Shown here in pieces: positions 1-9,348 of a stretch of 64,000 bases of DNA (position 1 is its first letter; each line of letters begins with the position of its first letter). The notes beneath the pieces were generated by a model. The model was not told where the DNA came from, ran no database searches, and worked only from the letters and a program-made list of their open reading frames with translations. Source of the DNA: CAVYXK01 sp963772445 (GTDB taxonomy: Bacteria; Pseudomonadota; Alphaproteobacteria; Acetobacterales; Acetobacteraceae); the NCBI GenBank assembly GCA_963772445.1, contig CAVYXK010000001.1, forward strand, positions 62,001 to 126,000. Reading direction: 5' to 3'. A program made the position numbers and the translations under genes.

Positions 1-1647
1 CGACGAAACGGAAATTGCTCGGCATTTTATCGGTAATGCGGGCGGCGCTCGGGGCAAGCGAGCGCAACGCGGCGACGTACTCTGAGCCCAATCGACGCAA
101 CTCATCAGCGCTCATGGTCCACGCCGCTTCCGGGAACGGCACCCCGCCAAGGCGTCCTGCCCCCAGGCGCTCGATCGCGTGCAGCAGCTCAAGCCGCTCC
201 CCGGCGCCGAATACGGCCGGGTGGCTTGCCAGCATCTGCTCCACGAGCGTGGTGCCGGAGCGAGGCATACCAACTATGAACACCGGCACGTCGGATGGGT
301 CGCCCACCCCCCGACGCGCGGTCATCAGCTCGATGCTGAAGACGTGGCGGATACGCTCCATCGCCGCAAGCGCGCTCATCTCATTGGTACTCTATCTGGG
401 CTCGCTTGATCGCGTTGCCGCGCAGAACATGGGCAAAACCGCGATCGCGCTCACCGATATCGTCGAGCGCCTTGGCCAGGGCGAAATGCAGCCAGCACTG
501 CTCGCGCGCAGAGAAAGACGTAGCCCGCGGAAGCATCGCCTCCAGCGTATCAAGCACAGCATCGCCAGGCTGGATCTTGGTCAGCAGCACCAGGTTGAAG
601 CAGAACTCCGGCCCATCAGGCGAAAGCGTGACAGCACGCCGAGACAATGTCAGTGCTTCACCCATCTCACCCATTTCTGCCAACGCTAATCCGAGCGTGC
701 TGGCTGCCGGCGCGAAGTCCGGCCGCAACGCAACGGCCCGGCGGCCGATCGCAATCGCCTCGGCGTGCCGCCCGGCGATCGTCATGGCGCTGACCATGCC
801 CGCCATCGCATCCAGGTTGTCGGGGGTGCGCTCGAGCGCGACGCGGAAATGGTCGATCGCCTCGGCGTGGCGCCGTTTACGACCGAGCACGGTGGCGAGC
901 CCATGATGAGCGTGGGGGTGATCAGGCTCGGTTGCGATCACCGCGCGAAAGGCCGCCATCGCCTCGTCATCTCGCTCGAGTTCGCAATAGAGCAGTCCCG
1001 AGTGCCAGACGGGCCTCGATGTATTCGGGATCGACGTCGAGCGCCTGCCGGAGATGGCCGACCGCTTCCTCCAGCGCACCGTGGCTCACGAGTAGCACAC
1101 CCAGCCCATAGCTCGCTTCGGCGAAGTCCGGATCCGCCGCAAGCGCCGCGTGGAATTTCGCCGCTGCCTCCTCTGTCCGGCCGAGCTCGACAAGCAGCGT
1201 GGCGAGCCCGTAATTCGCCTCGGCGTGCGTCGGATCGGCGGCAAGAATTCGCTCATAGCTGGCGATAGCCGCCTCATGGCGCCCCAACGCCTGCAGACAG
1301 GCCGCCAGACCGAAGCGGGTCTCCGTCATTTCGGGTTGCAGCTCCAGCGCCCGCTCGTAATGGGCGAGAGCACCCTCACGCCGGCCGGAGGCCTGCATTA
1401 CCGTCACCAGATTGGCGTGCGCTGCGGGTGAATCCGGCGCGCGGGCCAGGGCGCGGCGGAGCAGCGCCTCAGCCTCCGTGGCTCGGTTCTGACCAAGCCG
1501 GAGCACGCCCAGGTGGATCAGCGCTTCAGGGTGTGCAGGGTCCGTCGCGAGCAGAGACTCATACAATCGAGCAGCTTCGTCGATCTTTCCCTGGCGATGC
1601 AAAGCGACCGCCTGCTGGAACTGCATCATGCTGATTTCGGTTGCCAT
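1..1647 (-). pseudogene. TPR-repeat sulfotransferase, two frameshifts, cut by window edge
   Basis: The N-terminal half is a run of tetratricopeptide repeats (for example AALAADPDFAEASYGLGVLL). The C-terminal part, still open at position 1, begins a sulfotransferase domain with the PAPS-binding signature VFIVGMPRSGTTLVEQM. Such proteins transfer sulfate from PAPS to an acceptor that cannot be named here. The gene occupies three frames. One extra base near 1004-1010 shifts the reading after IEARLALG. A second shift near 381 ends the TPR part at KRAQIEYQ, and the sulfotransferase domain resumes in another frame from 379. The start is placed at MATEISMMQF (1647), where the TPR pattern begins. The protein is broken unless the shifts are sequence errors. 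Confidence 0.8.
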
Positions 1648-1828
1648 CAAGCGGTCTTTCATACAGCCGGCCCAGCTGGAATGAAACATGATGGGCACCT
1701 GTATCGAGGTAAGCGCCTCTGGGGTGCGGCGCACGGGTTGCGATCCCGCCGACCTGCCAGTAAGACCTTTGCCGTAGAGGTAAGCGCAATGAACGACGTT
1801 CGATCCGGCCCTGTCGGAATCCTTCGAG

Positions 1829-2521
1829 GTGACCAATCGCAACCGCGTGCGCCGTACGCCGGAACGCGCTCGCTATGACAAGAAGACGGTGCACGCGATC
1901 CTTGACGCAGCGATGGTCTGCCACATAGCCTATGTGATCGACGGCCAGCCCTACTGCACACCAACCTCGTTCTGGCGCGAGGGCAACCATCTCTACTGGC
2001 ACGGTTCCTCGGCCAGCCGGATGCTCCGCGCCGAGGCCCAGGGCATCCCGGTCTGCCTGACGGTCACGCACATGGACGCGATCGTGCTGGCGCGCTCCGG
2101 CTTTCACCACTCGATCAACTACCGCGCCGTCATGGCGTTCGGCCGTGCGCACATGATCGAAGGGATCGACCAGAAGCTGCGGGCGATGGATGCCTTCATC
2201 AACCGCTTCTTCCCGGGCCGCGCCTCCGCCCTGCGGCCGCCCAACAAGCAGGAGATCAAGGCCACCACGCTGCTCGGCATGGAGATCGAGCATGCCTCGG
2301 GAAAAATTCGCGACAAGCACGTCGCCGACGAGGAAGAGGATTATGCGGTGCCCGTGTGGACCGCCCTCATTCCGGTCAAGACAGTGATCGAGCCGGCGGA
2401 GATGTGCCCGCGCTCACTACCGGGACTGTCGCCGGAGGCAGGAGGGATGGCGGCCTACCAGTCCGGCCGCCGGCTCGACGAAGTGGTGCTGGAGATGCAC
2501 CGCGCAACGTACCCCGATTGA
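1829..2521 (+). CDS. Pyridoxamine 5'-phosphate oxidase-like flavin-binding protein
   Basis: About 230 residues with the split-barrel pattern of the NimA/PNPOx-like group: RTPERARYDKKTVHAILDA, then CHIAYVIDGQPYCTPTSFWR and a HGSSASRM segment. Members bind FMN or F420, but the substrate is unknown here. The annotated start is a GTG inside FEVTNRN. The same frame reads on upstream through TTFDPALSESFEV to a stop that overlaps an ATG at 1789. That ATG has an AGAGG-type ribosome site and would be in frame if one A were removed, giving MTTFDPALSES. The native start is therefore probably 1789 with a one-base insertion just after it. The gene lies 10 bp upstream of the enolase-superfamily gene, so the two are likely co-transcribed. 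Confidence 0.75.
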   Translation: MTNRNRVRRTPERARYDKKTVHAILDAAMVCHIAYVIDGQPYCTPTSFWREGNHLYWHGSSASRMLRAEAQGIPVCLTVTHMDAIVLARSGFHHSINYRAVMAFGRAHMIEGIDQKLRAMDAFINRFFPGRASALRPPNKQEIKATTLLGMEIEHASGKIRDKHVADEEEDYAVPVWTALIPVKTVIEPAEMCPRSLPGLSPEAGGMAAYQSGRRLDEVVLEMHRATYPD

Positions 2522-2531
2522 AAGGCACACC

Positions 2532-3725
2532 ATGCAGATCTCCGCCGTCCGTCTGCTTCGCCTTCGCGGCACGATGCCGACCGAAGGCCCATTCTGGGAA
2601 GAGCGGCTGGTCCGCCCGATCGACATCTATCCCGAATACCGCATGCGCAACGACTTCGAGGGCGGCGCGCAGACCGATCCAAACAACTTTCGTCTAGAAC
2701 AGTATTCTCTTCGCATCGAGACCGATAGCGGTCCGATCGGCATCGCCGGCCCGATAACAGAGATGGTGGCGATCTTCGTCGCCCGCCGCCTGCGCCCGAT
2801 CATCCTGCACCAGGACCCAATCGCGCACGAGAAGCTGTGGGACCAGATGCACCGGATCATGGTGCACGGCCGGCAGGGTGACGCGATGCTGGCAATCAGC
2901 GCAGTCGATTGCGCGTTGTGGGACCTGAAGGGGCGCTGGCTCGGCCAACCGGTGTTCCGCCTGCTTGGCGGCCCGACGCGCGATGCGGTGCCGGCCTATG
3001 CCAGCATGCTCGGCTTCAGCGTCACCGACATGGGCCGGGTGCGGTCACGCGCCGCTGAATATCGCGACCTCGGCTACGCGGGGCAGAAGTGGTTCTTCCG
3101 TCACGGACCGATGAGCGGGCCGGACGGACTGCACAAGAATGTCGAGCTGGTCCGCACGCTTCGCGAAACGCTCGGCGAAGACTACGACATCATGCTGGAT
3201 TGCTGGCAGTCGTTCGACCCGATCTATGCGATCGAGCTGGCTGGCCGGATCGCCGAGTACCGACCGCGCTGGCTTGAGGAAGCGGTGATGCCTGACCGTA
3301 TCGACAGCTATGTGCGGGTGAAGGAGCGCACCGACATTCCGCTATCCGGCGCCGAGCACGAATACACGCGCTGGGGATTCAAGCGCTTCATCGATGCCGG
3401 CGCGCTGGACATCCTGCAGCCGGATATCTATTGGGCCGGCGGTCTGTCGGAGGTGCTGAAGATCGCCGCCCATGCCAGCGCGCATGACCTGATCGTGATC
3501 CCGCACGGCCATTCGACGCCGGCCGGCATTCATTTCTCCCTAGCCCAGTCCCCGCTGTTGACGCCCTGGCAGGAATTCCTGGTGAAATGGAACGCGATCA
3601 ACCAGCATTTCCTCGCCCATCCTGTTACGCCCCGCAACGGCATGATTGCGCCGCCCGAGCAACCAGGGCTCGGCATGGATCTCGACCCGGCAAAGATCGA
3701 GGATGAGGCTGAAGTGTTCGCGTGA
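2532..3725 (+). CDS. Enolase-superfamily sugar-acid dehydratase, RhmD-like
   Basis: 397 residues, the usual length for mandelate racemase/muconate lactonizing enzymes. The C-terminal barrel shows MLDCW (first metal Asp), WLEEAV (Glu), LSGAEHEYTRWG (third ligand), LQPDIYWAGGL and IPHGHSTPAG with the catalytic His. These match the L-rhamnonate dehydratase subgroup, which removes water from an aldonic acid to give a 2-keto-3-deoxy acid. The exact sugar acid cannot be told. The start has an AAAGG ribosome site. It follows the flavin protein by 10 bp. Confidence 0.85.
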   Translation: MQISAVRLLRLRGTMPTEGPFWEERLVRPIDIYPEYRMRNDFEGGAQTDPNNFRLEQYSLRIETDSGPIGIAGPITEMVAIFVARRLRPIILHQDPIAHEKLWDQMHRIMVHGRQGDAMLAISAVDCALWDLKGRWLGQPVFRLLGGPTRDAVPAYASMLGFSVTDMGRVRSRAAEYRDLGYAGQKWFFRHGPMSGPDGLHKNVELVRTLRETLGEDYDIMLDCWQSFDPIYAIELAGRIAEYRPRWLEEAVMPDRIDSYVRVKERTDIPLSGAEHEYTRWGFKRFIDAGALDILQPDIYWAGGLSEVLKIAAHASAHDLIVIPHGHSTPAGIHFSLAQSPLLTPWQEFLVKWNAINQHFLAHPVTPRNGMIAPPEQPGLGMDLDPAKIEDEAEVFA

Positions 3726-3736
3726 TACTTAAGCGG

Positions 3737-3760
3737 CTCTGCGCCCTCTGCGCCTCTGCG
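3737..3760. repeat. Three short CTCTGCG units downstream of the dehydratase gene
   Basis: Three copies of CTCTGCG, spaced by one to two bases, lie 12 bp after the stop codon. Similar CTCTGCG runs occur between genes in many bacterial genomes. No function can be assigned. Confidence 0.5.
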
Positions 3761-3835
3761 GTTAGGCTGCCTTAGAACAGACCGCGAAGAGGCAGAATGA
3801 CACTTATGACTACGGAAGCCCGACCGAGGCACCCC

Positions 3836-4252
3836 TCAAGCCGACGTGCGCTTGCCTGAAGCGGAAGTGCCCTCAACTGGATTTGGTGCCGACCCCGCCG
3901 CTGCGAGACCGATTTGCGTGTCGATAACGTCGAGAAGCTTGGCGATCGAGAAGGGCTTCAGGATGTACGGTCGCGGACCGCCGGTCACCTCCGGGATCTG
4001 GCCTGGATCCCCGGTCATCAGCACCACCGGGACTCCGATCCGGTCGGCTTCGAGCATCACCTGCCACATGGAGCCACCCGGCAGCACGCAGTCGAGCAGC
4101 ACGAGGTCGATATCGCCGGGTAGCAACTGCTCCACGGCTGCCTCGACGTTCTCGGCACAGATCGTCTGATAGCTGTCGCTGAGCGCATCGGCGATCAAGC
4201 CGGCGACCGCCGCCTGGTCTTCGACCACTAGAATCCGGCGTGTCTTAGCCAT
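3836..4252 (-). CDS. Single-domain response regulator (receiver only)
   Basis: 138 residues: one CheY-like receiver with no output domain. The acidic pocket is VVEDQ near the N-terminus, the phospho-acceptor Asp is in LVLLDCVLPGG, the switch Thr is in LMTGD and the conserved Lys is in ILKPF. A Gly/Ala/Ser-rich tail of about 25 residues follows. It would take phosphate from a histidine kinase, but none is nearby, so it is an orphan. It stands alone between a + strand gene and the aldo/keto reductase. Confidence 0.85.
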   Translation of the reverse strand: MAKTRRILVVEDQAAVAGLIADALSDSYQTICAENVEAAVEQLLPGDIDLVLLDCVLPGGSMWQVMLEADRIGVPVVLMTGDPGQIPEVTGGPRPYILKPFSIAKLLDVIDTQIGLAAAGSAPNPVEGTSASGKRTSA

Positions 4253-4356
4253 CTATCCTGACCATCTTTCGAATATCCCTGAACGTATCAGGTTTCGCCC
4301 ACCTATGACGGTCCCGATCGCGTGACCCGGGATGCGGCCGTCGGGTGTGCGAACCC

Positions 4357-5352
4357 CTACCGGGCCTCCCCGGCAAACCCGTGCTGCAGTTCCGCCACGC
4401 GGCGCAGGATGGCGGCCGGTAGTGGTCCTTTCTCCACCGCGGCGATCGCTTGGTCCAACTGCTCGACCGTGGCGATCCCAATCAGCACCGTGCTGATTGC
4501 GGGATGGGCGATGACGTAGCGCAATGCCGCTTCGGGCAGGGTGGCGGCGTGGCCCTCGGCCACCAGCGGCAGCAGCCGCCGGGCACGCGCGAGGTCGGCA
4601 TCGTAGCTGCCAGCGGACCCGATCGGCTGCGGCGGTGGGCTGGCGATCGGATGACGCGCCGCTTCGGCCGAAAGCGCACCTCCGGCCAGCACGCGGATGC
4701 CGATCGCACCCATCCCGGCAGCCTGCAGTGCGGCCAGCAGGTTGCGGTAATCCTGGGCGGGGTAGTTCGGCGGGGCGGTTGCGCCGACACTGGGGTTCAG
4801 CAGGTTGTAGGGCACCTGAGCGGTGTGCAGCACGCCGGGGCCGACCACCAGGTGCAGCGCATCGGTCTCGCCAGTTGCGGTAATCCCGAAGAAGCGGATC
4901 TTGCCCTGCTCGCGCAGCCGCTCGAAGGCCGGGACGACCTGTTCCAGCACGGCCAGCGCGGTGACCGCGCCTGGCGCATCGACTTCGGTAATCGCGTTGT
5001 GCAATTGCAACAAATCAATGTGATCAAGCCCGAGTCGGCGCAGGCTGGCCTCCAGCGAGGCGACGACGGCGGAGGCGATCGATGTCTTCTCGGCGTCGTC
5101 GAGCCGGACCTTGGTGCCGACGCGCACATCCGGCTTCAACTCGGCGAGCACGCGCCCGAGATTGCGTTCCGACGCCCCGTCGCCATACGACGGAGCAGTA
5201 TCGAAATAGGTGATCCCGGCTTCGATCGCACGCGCGACCGCGCGCGCCTGGTCCGCTGCCGCGCCCAGCACCATCAGCCCGCCGACTGCGCCACAACCAA
5301 AGCCGAGCAGGGAAACGGTCAGGCCGGTGCGGCCTAGCGGGCGTGTTTGCAT
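4357..5352 (-). CDS. Aldo/keto reductase
   Basis: About 331 residues starting MQTRPLGRTGLTVSLLGFGC, the typical start of the family that includes L-fucose/D-threo-aldose dehydrogenases. Catalytic residues fit: Asp and Tyr in FDTAPSYGDG, Lys in VGTKVRLDD, His in LLQLHNA. It is an NAD(P)H-dependent cytosolic carbonyl reductase or sugar dehydrogenase. The start at 5352 is preferred over an upstream extension because GGGAGGC precedes that ATG by six bases. It is divergent from the membrane protein at 5519. Confidence 0.88.
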   Translation of the reverse strand: MQTRPLGRTGLTVSLLGFGCGAVGGLMVLGAAADQARAVARAIEAGITYFDTAPSYGDGASERNLGRVLAELKPDVRVGTKVRLDDAEKTSIASAVVASLEASLRRLGLDHIDLLQLHNAITEVDAPGAVTALAVLEQVVPAFERLREQGKIRFFGITATGETDALHLVVGPGVLHTAQVPYNLLNPSVGATAPPNYPAQDYRNLLAALQAAGMGAIGIRVLAGGALSAEAARHPIASPPPQPIGSAGSYDADLARARRLLPLVAEGHAATLPEAALRYVIAHPAISTVLIGIATVEQLDQAIAAVEKGPLPAAILRRVAELQHGFAGEAR

Positions 5353-5518
5353 GGCGTGCCTCCCGACGGGGTAAACGTTCGCGGCAATTCTAGATCGCCT
5401 TCGCTCGAAGTAAAATTGTGGCCTGCAACAGACGCGACTGTAGTGTGGGCCATCCCTGTTGACCGGGGAACGCGCTCCATCGATGGTATTCGCCGGCAGA
5501 CATGCCGGGGAGGCGATA

Positions 5519-5956
5519 ATGGCAGGTGCGACAGGACGGGCGGTGCTGGGATTCATTGCCGGCGCCCTCGCGGTGATGACGTTTCACCAGGGGATAGTCG
5601 GCGCGCTCCACGCCGCCGGGATCATTTCCTTCGCACCGTTTCCGACCGAGGCGGTGGGCCCGCTCGGCATCCCACGGATCGTCGATCTCTGCTTCTGGGG
5701 CGGCGTGTGGGGCGTGCTGTTCGGGTTGCTGCTGCCCTGGTTGCCCGGCCCCGACTGGCTGCGAGGCATTGGGTTGGGCATTGTCGCCGGGCTGACTGGA
5801 CTGTTCGTGGTAGCGCCGCTGAAGGGTGCGCCGATTGCCAGTAACCTGGCGGTCGATCCGATCGTGCGGTCGCTCGTGATCAATGGGTTCTGGGGCCTGG
5901 GCGTCGGATGGATCCTGCCCGGCCTGCTCTATGGCCGCCGGCTGGCGCGCGCCTGA
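5519..5956 (+). CDS. Four-helix integral membrane protein, unknown function
   Basis: 145 residues with about four hydrophobic segments: VLGFIAGALAVMTFHQGIVG, the stretch around GGVWGVLFGLLLPW, LGIVAGLTGLFVVAPL and INGFWGLGVGWILPGLLYG. It resembles small inner-membrane proteins that are common in Alphaproteobacteria but unnamed. The start is taken at MAGATGRAVL because GGGGAGG lies six bases upstream. Nothing suggests an enzyme. Confidence 0.65.
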   Translation: MAGATGRAVLGFIAGALAVMTFHQGIVGALHAAGIISFAPFPTEAVGPLGIPRIVDLCFWGGVWGVLFGLLLPWLPGPDWLRGIGLGIVAGLTGLFVVAPLKGAPIASNLAVDPIVRSLVINGFWGLGVGWILPGLLYGRRLARA

Positions 5957-5974
5957 TCGGCTCCGTCGGGCGAG

Positions 5975-6434
5975 TCACTTCCGACGCCCGGTCAGGCTGG
6001 CGGCGAAAAACTTCAACGCCGCGTCGCCGATCATTCGATGGATCTGGGCGCGGTCGAGCGCCGCAACGATGTAGCCGTGCGAGGCCAGGACCTCGGCGAA
6101 CCAGGCGTGTAAAGCCCGTTGCTGCCTCGGCCGTGCGAGAACATGACCAGCGCATGCCTGGTTTCGCCGAATGCCGCCGGGGCATCCTTGTAAAGTTGCA
6201 GGTTGGTGAACAACGGCATGACGAACAACGTCGCGCCCGCGGAAACGACTGCAGGGTAGAAGACCCCCAGCGCCAGATGGCGAACACTGCCGTGTTGCGC
6301 GTCGATGTATTCGACCTGCCTGAGGCCCACCGCCAGATAGGCGCGCGCGCTGCGTCCTGCGCCCGGAGGAGGCCCGGACATGCCGTAAGCAGTGCGGCAG
6401 AGAGGGCGGCGATGTGAAGCAGGTGCCGGCTCAT
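5975..6434 (-). pseudogene. Secreted dienelactone-hydrolase-like protein, frameshifted and internally deleted
   Basis: The gene starts with a signal peptide (MSRHLLHIAALSAALLTACP), then shifts frame in a GCGCGCGC run near 6345 into GLRQVEYIDAQHGSVRHLAL and LVMFSHGRGSNGLYT, which carries the oxyanion-side motif of the family. A second shift near 6106 leads to WFAEVLASHGYIVAALD. This is joined directly to IHRMIGDAALKFFAASLTG, which looks like the natural C-terminus. The nucleophile region is missing, so an internal deletion has removed the catalytic core. Its ATG overlaps the stop of the upstream beta-lactamase-like gene (ATGA). Confidence 0.75.
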
Positions 6435-7806
6435 TGGGCGATGGGACGGCGGGTGAATGTGCCCTGGTGGTCGATATCCAGGTTTTCCACTGTGACGGAC
6501 GCTGCCCTCCCGTCGGGGCCTAGGGTGAAGGTGACCGCACTCGGGCCGGCTGCATTCTCGCCAACCGGCTGATAAGCGAACACGTCGCGATTGAAATGCC
6601 GCATGGAAAATGCGCTCTGCCGCGGCCCCTGCCTCAGCACCAACCCGTTGTCCGTCGAGGCGATCTCGATCGGACCCAACAGGTCGTTCTCGTATGTACC
6701 GATATAAGCCGCATCGGGCAGTGCTTGCGATGCGTTTGGCGGCGGTTTGTCGTAGTCCGTGCCGGTACCGTAATTAGGGGCGAGTGCCGCTGCCATCAAC
6801 TGTCCATACAGTGTGACCCAGTCCTTCTCGACAGCGCCGAGCAGCACGAGATCGAAGAAGCTCCGGCAGACTGCTTCGGGCAGACCGATCGGCTGGGCGT
6901 TTGTCAGCACCACGATCCCCAACTGCTCTGCCGGCAGCAGGCTGACGCTGGTCGCCGCGCCGAGATCGAATGCCCCGGAATGGCCCCAACGGATGCGGCC
7001 CTGGTCATCATAATCGACGTTCCAGCCGAGCCCGTAGAATGCAGCACGGTCCACCACCGGATCCTTGGGCGACGGCGTGCGGATGACCTGCGGGCGATGA
7101 GTCTCGTCCAGCGCCGCGGCATCGACAACTCTGGTTCCGTCCAACATCCCCCGGCCGAGCTGAAGGCGCAGCCAGATCGCCATGTCCCGCACCGACGACG
7201 TAACGCCGCCCGCCGGCGACTGTGCATCTGGCTGTCGTGTGTATTTCGCGACCCATGGGCCATCGATCTTGACATGGCCATGCGCACGGTTGCTGGTCGC
7301 AGCGAAGTCGGCGAAGCGGGAGCTCGTGCGTGCCATGCCGACGCGGCGATAGAGCCGCTCGGCGCTGACGTCCTCCCAGGAGTTCCCGCTTGCCCTGGCC
7401 GCCGCTACCGCAGCCGCGGTCAGCCCGAAATTGGTATAGGCGTAGTGGGAACGAAAACTGCTGTCCGGCCTTTGGTAATGGAGGCGATCGGCTTTGATAG
7501 TGAAGCAAGAGCAAACACTGTGTCCGCATCGACCTGGTCCGGGCTACCGACTCGCCGCACACCGAACCCTTTGAGGTAGATTGCTTGATCGCGATACACG
7601 ACAGCGATTGCCATGCCGGGAACGCCCGTGCGTTGCATCGCCTGCTGCGCGACCCGGTCCAGCTCGGGAAGAGTGTCCACGACGTTGCGCACCGGAGGTG
7701 CCGGAGCCGTCTGCGCAACGAGCGTTCGCGGCGCCAGCAAGCCGAACGCCGCAGCGGGCAGAGCGGAGCGTCTCGTCAAGCTGCCGGCGTGTGCTGGTTG
7801 GTCCAT
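6431..7806 (-). pseudogene. Class C beta-lactamase/serine hydrolase, internal deletion plus frameshift
   Basis: The N-terminus has a signal peptide (AAAFGLLAPRTLVAQ) and the SxxK nucleophile motif in FALASLSKPIAS. About 90 residues are then missing, and the sequence resumes as RPDSSFRSHYAYTNFGLTAA, with the YxN motif, in another frame. It continues through MARTSSRFADF to the natural end with HSGAFDLGAATS. The junction lies near 7474-7482. The family (penicillin-binding-protein-like esterases) is periplasmic. The ribosome site GAGGAG is intact. It is followed by the dienelactone-hydrolase-like pseudogene with a 4-bp overlap, so the two once formed an operon. Confidence 0.8.
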
Positions 7807-7884
7807 GAATGACTCCTCGCCGCCGGCAGCGGATATCTTGGGGTTGAACTAGCTTCACGCCGGCTGGCCGTCATACCGACAGAT

Positions 7885-9348
7885 TCAGTCGGAAGCCTGC
7901 TCCCGCCGCAGCACGCGACCAGACCGAGCACCCGTGCTGTACCCGTCCTGCCAGGCAATCGTCCCGTTCACCATGACCATCTCGATTCCGAGCGCTTGGC
8001 GGGCAGGATCGACGAAATCGCCTGTATCCCTGACACGATCGGGATCAAACACGACGACATCCGCATAGGCGCCTTCTCGCAGCACGCCGCGATCGCGAAA
8101 GCCGAACCATTTTGCCGGCAGGCTGGTCATCCTTCTGACCGCTTCCTCCAGCGGGAACAACCCGAGCTCACGCGAATAATGCCCAAGAACGCGTGGAAAG
8201 CTGCCCCAAAGGCGCGGATGCGGATGTTTGTCATGCGGCAGCCCGTCGGATCCGATCATCGTATGCTCATAAGCAAGGATTGCCCGCACATCGTTCTCAT
8301 CAAGCTGAAAGTAGATAGCTCCGGCCGGTAACAACCGTTCAGCAGCCTCCATGTTGCTGCACTGCCACTCCGCGGCGATCTCATCCAGCATCTTTCCGGC
8401 GAACTGCGGATAATTGGTGGACCATGTCACCATGATTTTGACACCCGGCTTCGCGCGACCGGGATCGAGGGTCTTGGAACTCGCATTATAGGGATAGGCG
8501 TCAAGACCGATGGACTGTGACTGTCGCGCCTTGTCGATGACCTCGAGGGTCTTCAGCGCTTTGCCGAAATTGTCCTGGCCAGTGCACTGATGATGCGAGA
8601 TAGTCAAAGGCACCGCCGTCGTGCGCCCGATCATAAGCGCCTCATCGATCGCTTCTTCAAGCCGCTCGAAATAGTTTCTATGATGCGAACAGTAAAGTCC
8701 TCCATGCGGTTTGACGGCTTCGACAAGCGGCAAAATCTCTTCTGTCGGGGCTGCAACGGCGCTCGGATAGTCAAGGCCGGTACTGAAGCCGATGGCCCCC
8801 TCCTTCATCGCCTCGTCGACCTGGCGCCGCATTTCGGTCAACTCCGTAGCGGTGGCCGCACGGTCGAAGCGATCCATGACCCGATGTCGCAAGGTGATGT
8901 GGCCAACCAGCAGCCCGCAATTGACCGCCGGCGGGCTTTCCTCCAGCGCGCCGATGAAGTCCCGAAAGTGGTTGAACCGGTACCATCCGGGCTCGCTCCC
9001 CAGCAGGTCGAGCGGCGGTGGCGGAACGCCGTCCAGAACCAGTGGCGCAAGACTGACGCCGCAATTGCCAGCAACAACGGTGGCGACACCCTGGCTGATC
9101 TTCGGTGTCATATCAGGCATCGACAAGAGGGCTCGGTCGTCGTGGGTATGGGCATCGATAAATGCCGGAGCCACAACCATTCCCCGCGCGTCAATCTCTC
9201 TCGCACGCCCGATATGCATCGACGGGCCGCCAATAGCGACAATGCGATCGCCGGCGATCGCGACATCGGCACGAAACCGCGGTCTGCCAGTGCCGTCGAT
9301 GACCACTCCATTGCGGATGACCAGCTCGCTTTCCTGGCTGTCGCTCAT
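7885..9348 (-). CDS. N-acyl-D-amino-acid deacylase family amidohydrolase
   Basis: 487 residues. Amidohydrolase hallmarks are the small N-terminal beta domain VIRNGVVIDGTGRPRFRADV, the metal motif DAHTHDD, GNCGVSLAP, the STGLDYPSA segment typical of D-aminoacylases, SHHRNYFERL, TISHHQC and GSDGLPHD. It would hydrolyse N-acyl D-amino acids or related N-carbamoyl/lactam compounds in the cytosol. The start at MSDSQESEL (9348) has GAGGACC upstream and overlaps the PuuE-like stop as ATGA, so the two are translationally coupled. Confidence 0.85.
   Translation of the reverse strand: MSDSQESELVIRNGVVIDGTGRPRFRADVAIAGDRIVAIGGPSMHIGRAREIDARGMVVAPAFIDAHTHDDRALLSMPDMTPKISQGVATVVAGNCGVSLAPLVLDGVPPPPLDLLGSEPGWYRFNHFRDFIGALEESPPAVNCGLLVGHITLRHRVMDRFDRAATATELTEMRRQVDEAMKEGAIGFSTGLDYPSAVAAPTEEILPLVEAVKPHGGLYCSHHRNYFERLEEAIDEALMIGRTTAVPLTISHHQCTGQDNFGKALKTLEVIDKARQSQSIGLDAYPYNASSKTLDPGRAKPGVKIMVTWSTNYPQFAGKMLDEIAAEWQCSNMEAAERLLPAGAIYFQLDENDVRAILAYEHTMIGSDGLPHDKHPHPRLWGSFPRVLGHYSRELGLFPLEEAVRRMTSLPAKWFGFRDRGVLREGAYADVVVFDPDRVRDTGDFVDPARQALGIEMVMVNGTIAWQDGYSTGARSGRVLRREQASD

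Noticed and set aside
4450..5337. 295-residue plus-strand frame opposite the aldo/keto reductase
   Set aside because: Antisense shadow; no motifs and no ribosome site.
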